From Cordilura impudica (lineage: Eukaryota > Arthropoda > Insecta > Diptera > Scathophagidae): a stretch of DNA of 64,000 nt. The stretch spans positions 110,487,764-110,551,763 of the forward strand of contig OY821519.1 of the NCBI GenBank assembly GCA_963682025.1, written 5' to 3'. Position numbers and translations under genes: made by a program. This document shows, piece after piece, positions 55,966 through 64,000 of the stretch. The notes beneath the pieces are model-generated. The model saw only the letters and a list, made by a program, of their open reading frames with translations, was not told where the DNA came from and made no database searches. Within the stretch, counting starts at the first letter, position 1, and each line of letters begins with the position of its first letter.

Positions 55966-58653
55966 AGTAAGCTAATTATAGTCGGTCCAGACCGACTGTG
56001 CGATATCCTATACTACCATGCGATTAGAGACCCTATATCTTATATTCAACTAATTAGATGTAGAAAATAAGCATAAACTAAATTTGAGTGGCATTGTTAT
56101 TAATTTTTTGCCCTTGGATATGAAAAAGTTCATATCGGATGCTGTAATTATATGGGGACTAGATCGGAAAATGAACCGCTCCAGACCGTATATTGGCAAA
56201 GTCACTTATATTTTTTAGAAACACATACAAACCAAATTGGAGAAAAATTTGTGCAATATTTTTGTCTTTTGATAGATTTAAGTGAAGATCGGGAATAAGC
56301 TTCATATGGGGGCTATGACTAAGAATTGTCCTATAAGGTTTATTTTTGGACTGCTGATAAATGGATGTAATAAACATACACAAACCCACTTCGACCGAGA
56401 TCTATATGATAATTTGTGGTGATTTGTATGGGGACTAGGTCTGAACATGAACCGATTTTCACTAATTTCAACAGCATTTATCCTATGGCCGATAGAGACT
56501 TACATGATAAATTTCATTAAAATATATTCATTAGGGTGGCCCTCAATAAAAAAAGTGTTCAAACTGTCGGTCTCACCCCCTAGAAATATGCGAATAGCAA
56601 AAAAACTGAGAAATACAAAGTTTTGGGCCAATCAGAAAACGTTTAGTCGTGGCGCAAAGCGATTGAAAATTTCAAGCGTGTTTATATGGGGAAAATATGA
56701 CTTTTTTTTAGATTTTACGAAAATTTCGTTCTATAGTTTAATTTTTGCGACAAGCTGTTATATAATTCAGGATCAGTATTAACTTATCCCTTCAAAAGGC
56801 TATAGAACTTCAAAATCGAATAAAACCTCGCCAAGAAATAGCAAATGCCCCAGACCACCTTTGTGCCAAAAAAAAATAGGTCATGAAATTTTATGGCATT
56901 TTTTTCAACTTTGAGAAATTGATTAAAGCCATCACTATTTTTTGGTCTCTATACTTATAAGTACTCAGATATGAAGTATTGTTTTATTACCACGTTGTTA
57001 ACCTATTGCGCATTGAGTCCGATTATTGGAAATTTTTTTGAATAAATTTTTAAAACTCCTTTTTCAAGTTTGAAAAAATTTTCTTAAACAAAATTTAAAA
57101 AAATTAATCTATCACTTTAAGGTTTTATTAAATACATGTTTCAGATTACTTGTGTAAATTTTTAAGTAAATCCCTCTGCCAGAATTTTTTTGACAAGGAT
57201 TTTATTTTCGCGGATTTCGAGAAAAATTGGATTTTTGTGAAATATTCTGTAAATGTATTCTTTCTAAATACTTTGTATCAAAAATTCATCACTTTTCTAC
57301 TTTTAAATATTATATATTATAAAAATTAACCGAATTATTTTTCTTAAATTCTAAATAATGGTATCAACGAGTTTAATAGAAAAACTCGTTTTAGGTCATT
57401 TTTATTTTAAAATATCTTAAAATCCTTGGCAAATAATGGGTTAATGTTCTCGTATTTATCCCAAATTTTTGGGACGAAACTTCTACACATTTGGTTATTA
57501 TATTTTAAGTGTCGCATCTAAAAATTGGACAGCACTTACAAAATATTTGAATCTTTTGCATAAATTGTCTTTTATTAGTTTGGGGTCATATGTGACCCCG
57601 ATTCCAAAAGGGTTAATGGAGTCATATTATTTTTTTCCGAAACCCTAGGCTATTAAAATAAAATATAATAGGTAAAAGTAGAAAAGTGATGAAGTTTTGA
57701 TACAAAGTATGTATAAAGAGTACATTTACAGAATATTTCACAAAAATCCAATTTTTCTCGAAATCCGCAAAAATAAAATCCTTGTCAAAAAAATTCTGGT
57801 AGAGGGATTTATTTAAAAGTTCACACAGTTAATCTGCAACATGTATTTAATAAAACCTTAAAGTGATAGATTCATTTTCTTAAATTTGGTTGAAGAAAAT
57901 TTTTTCAAACTTCAAAATGGAGTTTTAAAAATTTTATCAAAAAAATTTCCAATTTTCGGTCTCAATGCTTAATAGGTTAACAACGTGGTAATAAAACAAT
58001 ACTTCATGTCTGAGTACTTATAAGTATAGAGACCAAAAAAGAATGATGGCTTTAATCAATTTCTCAAAGTTGAAAAAAATGCCATCACATTTCATGACCT
58101 AGTTTTTTTTGGCACAAAAGTGGTCTGGGGCATTTGCTATTTCTTGGCGAGGTTTCATACGATTTTGAAGTTTTATAGCGTTTTGAAAGGATAATTTAAT
58201 ATTGATCCCGAATTATGTAACAGCTTGTCGGAAAAATTAAATTAAAACGAAATTTTCGTAAAATCTGAAAAAAAGTCATATTTTCCCCATATAAACACAC
58301 ATGAAATTTTCAATCGCTTTGCGCCACGACTAAACGTTTTCTGATTGGCCCAAATCTTTGTATTTCTCAGTTTTTTTGCTATTCACATATTTCTAGAGGG
58401 TGAGACCAACAGTTTGAACACTTTTTTTTCCCTCCATATAACGAAGGCCACCTTAATATTCATATTTGCGACCTGTATATTGATTAAAAAGTTTACATGG
58501 GCACACAGAGGGACGGACATTGCTAAATCGACTCGGAAATTCATTCTGAAGTCGATCGGTATAATAAAAGATGTGTCTAGGTCAAATGTTTTTGGTAATT
58601 ACAAACATCAGCACAAAGTCATTATTCCCTGACCACATAGTGGTATAGGTATA
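55966..58653 (+). repeat. 0.8-kb palindrome-ended repeat, copy g, split by a foldback element
   Basis: Left part 55966-56531 (AAGTAAGCTAATTATAGTCG...) and right part 58464-58653 (ATTTGCGACCTGTATATTG... CACATAGTGGTATAGG) join exactly at the AATATATTCAT/ATTTGCG point found uninterrupted in copies c, e, f and h. Only two units remain of the ACGG tract. Confidence 0.85.
56532..58455. mobile_element. Foldback element, 1.9-kb near-palindrome with perfect 8-bp target duplication
   Basis: It begins TAGGGTGGCCCTCAATAAAA and ends with the inverse, GGCCACCTTA. The arms of about 790 bp (56532-57320 and about 57650-58455) pair along their length, e.g. GGCCAATCAGAAAACGTTTA with TAAACGTTTTCTGATTGGCC. A 330-bp loop holds TGGGGTCATATGTGACCCCG, itself a hairpin. 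ATATTCAT is repeated exactly at 56524-56531 and 58456-58463; 8 bp suggests hAT mobilisation. No transposase. The only open frames are 60-110 codons across the arms. Confidence 0.88.
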
Positions 58654-58686
58654 CAGGCGTGAAATGAGCTTTAAATTTATTAGAAA

Positions 58687-59388
58687 TCTATATATGTATA
58701 ATATTAAAAATTTGTTTGTTTGTTTGTGTGTTTGACAGTAATAGGTGGCTAAACCATAGGACCGATCTCCTTGATTTTTTTTTTATATATGAAGTATAAA
58801 AATTTTTTAACATCATAAGTATATCTGTAGCTCTATGATAACATATGTCCTGAAACTTAGTAGAAATACATAAGTTAGTAATGTAAGAAGTTGGGCTAAA
58901 AATGCGCGGGATCAAACAATTGGACGTGGCACCTTCCATACATGGTAAATAGATATCATCATATATCTAGAATACTATAATGGCCAGAGACTTGTAACTT
59001 TCTGCACGTCAATGGTTTGTTAATGTAATTAGTCGTACCAAAAGTGGGTGGGATTAGGTCAGTGGGTGTGGCACTTCCCATACAAAAAGAATATAGTGTA
59101 CCCTATCGTGCTTCGCTAAGACTTATAGTATATATATTTTTTTCTAATAATACCAATAGAAAATAAAAATTAAAAATTTTTTTCTAATCTTTTATTACGT
59201 TAAAGATAAAATAAATGGTTGATGTTTTTTGTTTCATCGGCGATCATGGTCTACAGTGCCCCGTTCCTCATTTTGTCATAGATTGCATCCCCGCACACTT
59301 ACAATACATTCGTTGTTTTTTAATTAAAAACAAAAATATTCACTAGAAATAAGTTATATTGCTAAACAATGTGTGCCGGGCCAGCTAG
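58687..59388 (+). mobile_element. Helitron-like element, second type
   Basis: Starts A|TCTATATATGTATAATATT followed by GTTTGTTTGTTTGTGTG and ends GTGCCGGGCCAGCTAG before T (59385-59388). Starts and ends of this style are common among insect Helitrons. The 3' hairpin is weak (GGCC core). No protein. Boundaries are by motif only. Confidence 0.45.
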
Positions 59389-59475
59389 TCTTATATAAAA
59401 TATACAGTATTAGCCAAATAGTAGCAATTGAATGCAGCTTAAGTCTTGAACCAAATTATAAGAGCTAATTGTCGG

Positions 59476-59476
<1 letters not shown>

Positions 59477-59512
<36 letters not shown>
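59477..59512. repeat. (TA)n microsatellite
   Basis: About 18 TA units without interruption. Confidence 0.95.
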
Positions 59513-59514
<2 letters not shown>

Positions 59515-59574
59515 AGAGATACATATTTTTAGAAGCAAAAAATAAATAAATAAAATAAAAATAAAAATTTTTTT

Positions 59575-59757
59575 TTGAATTTTGTTGTTGTTTTTTCATA
59601 TTGTGCTCTAAAAGCACAAGGATGCATTTTTGATAGGTTTAATTATTGTTGCTCAAATATTCCTGAGGATGCTATCCAACGCATAGCGAAATATTGTATA
59701 AATAAAAAACAACAACAAAAATTCAAAAACTGGCTTAATAAATTTGTAAATGAATAA
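59575..59757 (+). CDS. 60-codon open frame, unknown
   Basis: Encodes CIFDRFNYCCSNIPEDAIQR, then AKYCINKKQQQKFKNWLNKF, a lysine-rich, probably helical end. I recognise no family. It could be a chance frame or the last exon of an element or host gene. No start context or splice signals stand out. Confidence 0.15.
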   Translation: MNFVVVFSYCALKAQGCIFDRFNYCCSNIPEDAIQRIAKYCINKKQQQKFKNWLNKFVNE

Positions 59758-60179
59758 CGACAAAAAGGTCGAAGAAAACACTAATATTTATAAAAAATAA
59801 AATGTTATTTCAAACACCTGTTTCAGGTCGAGTCACCAATCTTACTCAGCACCTTTACTGTGAAACCAATGCATTGAGAAGCCAAGCAAAGTGTTATACT
59901 ATTAAGCCTTAACATTTGAACCTGCTGAACTATTTTTCATGTTCTGCAACAAATATTTTAATTACCTTAACTCTTTAACCACTGTGGCTAAAATACGAGA
60001 TTTTTTGTTATGAGAATTTTAGTTCTAGTATGATTTTAGGGTGAAAAACGCGAATATAAAGTTAAAGTTTTTACCTGCAGCTTCTGGTGAAAACGTTGAA
60101 GGGTAAACTCAAAATAAAATAAAACATGTGGAGTATAATTCGTGTACAAAAAATAATTTTTATTAAAATAAATGCTCCA

Positions 60180-61274
60180 TGCATAGATCAAACAATTTAA
60201 AAACTAATGTGCAAGGAAGCATTCGGGTACCTGGTATCTTTTAAAATAGTCTTTTGTTTTTGAAAAGCACAAATGGATGTTTCGTTTGATACAAAACGCA
60301 TGAGCATCAGTTTTTTTGTATAATTTACACAACTCGTTTGATCCCCATTCAGGAAAATGATTAATTTCAATAAATGGCACACTCTCTACTGGATGAGCTG
60401 CTTTTTTTTACCAACATTACTGCTGGGAGCTGGAGCTGCGTTGGATGATAGTCTTTAAGCAGAAGTACAGAGATTACCTGCAATGCTCAAGCGATATTCA
60501 TACATCGTCATGTCTCTCAGCTTTTCATCATTATCAGTGGATTGGTTTCTTTTTAGCATTGAGTCTTCGATATAAAATTAATGCGTTTGTTATAGCCATA
60601 TCGTGAAGACGGTAAAATATCCTGGTTGCCATCCTGCGTTTTGATTTTGAGTACATTGTGACCCATATAAATGTCCAAAAGGACGAAACTGCCTATATGT
60701 GCATTTTACTCATTGATGAATAAATATTATCATATGATTTTTGTTTCCTATTATAACGACATATTTTCGATGACTGACTTACAAAATTGGTTCTCTGGAA
60801 AGCTTTTGTGCCAACATACTTTGAACACAGTCTGACATTCTGCGTGGCTTTCCACAAAACTGAAGTTATTATTTACTAGTGTCCGAAGGTCTCTACACAT
60901 GGTGATCGAGCTCTTTTCTTTGACTTTAATGACGATGTAACTTCCGACTGGAGCTCTGGTTATGCTGGTATCGATTCGGATAATCCGTTATTGTGTTTAC
61001 ATGTATTGCATATTCCACTATAGCTGACATTAGCTTTTGTTCATCAATTATGTTCAAACTCCAATTGCTTATATTCATCGATAAGTAGCTGCAAATAATC
61101 GGTTATCATTGCATTATCTTCCGGTTCAAGCTCATCATAACGGAATTCTTGATATTCGATGCTGTTATCAAAGTTATCAGATTCAACATCTTTAATTGAA
61201 TCTATTAAATGTGTAATTTCTTCATTAATCATTGAGGAAGTATTTATTTTTTCTGCTCTCTTTCGCTTTATCAT
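60180..61274 (-). pseudogene. piggyBac-type transposase remnant
   Basis: ATG 61274 opens an acidic 76-residue piece (EFRYDELEPEDNAMITDY), as is common at the N-terminus of piggyBac-like proteins. Near 60610-60545 HDMAITNALILYRRLNAKKK matches the block before the C-terminus (D.A..NA.LLYRR). TMYEYRLSIAGNL follows, and near 60370-60200 FPEWGSNELCKLYKKTDAHA, FCIKRNIHLCFSKTKDYFKR make the cysteine-rich end. The catalytic core is missing or unreadable. TTAA flanks were not established. Confidence 0.58.
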
Positions 61275-62413
61275 GAAATATTCTTAATACATAAAAATAT
61301 CTTTAATTAAAGTAAAAATAACCGCCAAACATAACACGCAGGCAAAATTACATTAAGAATAATTTTTTAAGTACATTCTTCACAAAAAACACGATACGAA
61401 CAAAATCTTTTTCTTCACAAGTCAAACTAACAACAAGGTATCAATATAGAATTTCAACCTACTAATAAAAAATTATAGAGTGGATTGTGCTATTGTAATT
61501 TTTTTTTAAATTTTAAGTTGTACCAAAATCACAAACAATTTTCGCGTCAGTTTTTACCAATATCTTAAAGAAACGTACCAGTCAAACTATTCGACTGAAC
61601 ACGGTTCGATAAATAAATCCAAACTGACACAAATGTCTTTGGCGGATAGATTGCGAAAATATTTGGTATCTAAAAAAATGAGGTTTAGTTATGACCTTCT
61701 AAAATAATTCATGAATTTTAGGGTTCTCGTACATAAAAACTATAACATAAATTAATAGCAATAATTTTTTATTGAAATAAACGATTTAAAAAAAATTACA
61801 ATTAATTTATGGTAGTTTTATTTTAACTAGCATTTCAGTTATATACAATTGGTTATAATTATTTATTTTGTATGAAAATATTCTTTCTGTGATCCTCTTG
61901 TAGACCATTTTCAAGCCAGAAGTGTGATATTTTTACCGATTTGCTTTATGTTTTTGTAAGAGTTTTATATATGTCTTTAAGGGCTTTATTTCTGGGCAAT
62001 TGGGTGAAATAGCATCCCTTGGAACGAAATTGACATTAATATTTTTATATGGTGCTCAGGTCAGCCGAAGAAGACGTATATACCGCATGCTACTTTGAGC
62101 ATTCCCAGTTGGTAAAATCGTCATAGATGAGATTATCTTCAACGATTCCTTTAAGACATTTTATGATTTGTTACGCAAGACATTTCGCACACCTAATTCA
62201 AAAGTGATATTTTTGATAAAAACGATAATGGAAACTGTCATTACCATCTACTCAGATTGTCGTGCATCACAAACAATATTTCGCTGGATGACAAAAAACT
62301 TATATGGTCATGTATCATATTATATTGATGACAAATTATATGCCAAAATCTGGTATTGTTGTCCTAAGAGTATTTTGGAATTTTATTTAGATGTGAAATA
62401 AATATGAGATTTA
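61275..62413. other. Noncoding or unrecognised; one 77-codon frame
   Basis: 62168-62401 encodes a frame with TVITIYSDCRASQTIFRWMT and YGHVSYYIDDKLYAKIWYC, which I do not recognise. Nothing else stands out. Confidence 0.3.
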
Positions 62414-63197
62414 AAACAAGTAAGAAAATTATCGTCGGTTTAGACCGACTATACGATACCCTATACAATGGCTTAGATACCCTATCTCTTCGGTCCAACT
62501 AATTTGATATAAAGAAAATAAGCATAAACCAAATTTAAGTGGCAACTTTACAATTTTTTTTGGTTGCAGATATGAAAAATTTCATATCGGATGCTATATT
62601 TATATGGGGACTAGGTCGAAAAATGGTTTTATAATTTTTGTAAAAATTTATAAAACCAAATTTGAAAAAATCTCGGCAATATTTTTGTTTTTTGGTAGAT
62701 TTAAGTGAAGATCGAGAAGCAGCTCTATATGGGGCGTATGATTAAGTATTGTCTATAGGGATTATTTTTGGACTTCTCATTAATGGATATAATAAATACA
62801 TACAAACCCAATTTGACAAAGATCTATTGATAATTTGGATCTTAAGGCAATATATGTCGATTTCATAGGAGTCATTTGTATGGGGACTAGGTCTGAACAT
62901 GGACCGAATTTCACCAATTTCAATAGCATCATCCTACGGCCGATAAAAACTTTTATAGAAAATGTCATAAAAATTTATTCATATTTGCGACCTGTAGTTT
63001 GATTACAAGGTTTACATGGACACACAGACGGATAGACGGACAGACGGACGGACGAACGGACGGACGGACGGACGGTCATCTCTAAATCGACTCAGAAAGT
63101 GATTCTGAGTTGATCGGTATAATGAAAGATGGGTCTAGGTCAAATATTTTTATTAGTTACAAACAGCTGCAAAAACCACATAGTGGTGTAGGGTATA
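62414..63197 (+). repeat. 0.8-kb palindrome-ended repeat, copy h, with long ACGG tract
   Basis: Starts AACAAGTAAGAAAATTATCG and ends CACATAGTGGTGTAGGGTATA. The ACGG/ACAG tract at 63021-63077 has about 13 units, far more than other copies. A short deletion removes the GACCGATCC part near 62627. Confidence 0.87.
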
Positions 63198-63209
63198 ATG
63201 ATAATTCTT

Positions 63210-64000
63210 GATTCCGCGAACATTTATGGTAAAATGGCACAAACGATTAAGATCTCTTGTGGAATTGCAAAAATCATAACTTTTGGCCGATTGGGATAGT
63301 CAAATAAGTTTAAAGGCATATGATAGTGTAAACATTCCGGAATATTATATATATAAAACATACATGAAACCCTATAATTGTAATTGCTAACTCCTTTTGT
63401 TCATACTAATTATTACTTTTCCTTTTGTTATATTTACTGACATTGAAATGTCATTGATGTTGAATTTAACTTTGATACTTTTAATAAAACCATGCTTGAA
63501 TTATTATATTTTGAGAAGTCGAAGAGTACAGACTTAAATAAAGAGCAGTTTTTCTATATAAATTAAAACTATAAACGTGTTTTAATTTCTGAGGTTAGAA
63601 AATTAGAGACAAGCCAACAATAGATAATTATCCAATCTATAAAATAACTGTTCCAACAAAGTGATATACCTTCTAGATGCTTACTTATGGTTTATCAAAC
63701 TTGATTTTTGTTAACGGCATGAAATAAATCATTTTTATGATAACCAGAAACATGAGTTTGCACAATTTTATAGTTTTTATGTTTCTTTTTCTAGTTTTTT
63801 ATATTTTAAAATTATTATCCATAAACAAAAATAAAATTTATTTTTTTATTTTTCTAAAAAATAGTGAAAAAAAAAAACAGTTGGTAAATAGCGATTTACC
63901 TGGAGAATCACAAACCAAACAGAATTTTTTTTGTCTATAATTTACTGAGTAAATACATAAATCAATAGATATAAAAAAGATTACGATTAGTTACCCAGTT
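63210..64000. repeat. Dispersed repeat shared with 17.7-19.2 kb
   Basis: AATCATAACTTTTGGCCGAT, TTTAAAGGCATATGATAG and the AGCGATTTACCTGGAGAATC block line up with 17780-17840 and 19050-19070. The two 5' and 3' parts are about 1 kb further apart at the first locus because of the 18-kb ORF. Class unknown; the copy runs off the window end. Confidence 0.45.

Noticed and set aside
56447..56782. 111-codon frame crossing the left border of the foldback element
   Set aside because: It spans an insertion junction (repeat to foldback), so it cannot be an old gene; a chance fusion.

Overview
This is an AT-rich (I judge roughly 70% A+T by eye) animal nuclear sequence made almost wholly of decayed, nested transposable elements. 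I see no intact host gene, no rRNA or tRNA gene and nothing bacterial. The mixture of Jockey, CR1/Jockey-type and I-clade LINEs, DD41D mariners, hAT, Tc1, piggyBac, copia and Helitron-like elements, with an abundant repeat carrying (GTCY)n tracts, points to a fly. A calyptrate (blowfly, flesh fly or house fly type) is my best guess; this is inference. Every coding region longer than about 100 codons that I can place belongs to a mobile element and carries stops, frameshifts or truncations.

Layout. 0-2.7 kb: a DNA transposon with terminal inverted repeats (TIRs) of over 500 bp and a broken DDE-type transposase; a second copy in opposite orientation lies at 25.4-28.2 kb and a diverged relative at 44.8-47.9 kb. 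3.4-8.5 kb: an ORF of a widespread but unclassified invertebrate element family, split by a GTF2IRD2-like hAT that itself holds an 0.8-kb repeat and a small hAT derivative. 8.7-10.1 kb: a copia gag remnant and a short Helitron-like element. 10.9-17.3 kb: an I-clade LINE split by a 1.3-kb mariner, then a CR1/Jockey-type LINE wedged between two copies of the 0.8-kb repeat.

17.3-24.8 kb and 30.9-36.7 kb: two paralogous minus-strand LINE copies (A and B). Each serves as the empty site for insertions in the other: a TAA-flanked MITE, a Jockey LINE, an 0.8-kb repeat, and a 3.4-kb block. Between them, 28.3-29.9 kb is a three-deep nest of small elements and 30-30.8 kb is a second DD41D mariner. 35.1-36.5 kb is a degenerate tandem array.

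37.4-40.5 kb: a hAT-like transposon with long TIRs. 42.2-44.2 kb: a foldback element. 48.9-50.6 kb: a Tc1-type transposase split by the 0.8-kb repeat. 50.6-53.7 kb: small MITEs, another tandem array and a Helitron-type N-terminal fragment. 56-58.7 kb: a copy of the 0.8-kb repeat split by a 1.9-kb near-palindrome with a perfect 8-bp target duplication. 58.7-61.3 kb: a Helitron-like element and a piggyBac-type remnant. 62.4-64 kb: another 0.8-kb repeat and a dispersed repeat shared with 17.7-19.2 kb.

The most interesting items are the long-TIR transposon family (two related lineages here), the palindrome-ended 0.8-kb repeat whose copies differ in microsatellite length, and the foldback element at 56.5-58.5 kb. 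All boundaries and homologies were read by eye; family names rest on remembered protein motifs and were not searched.
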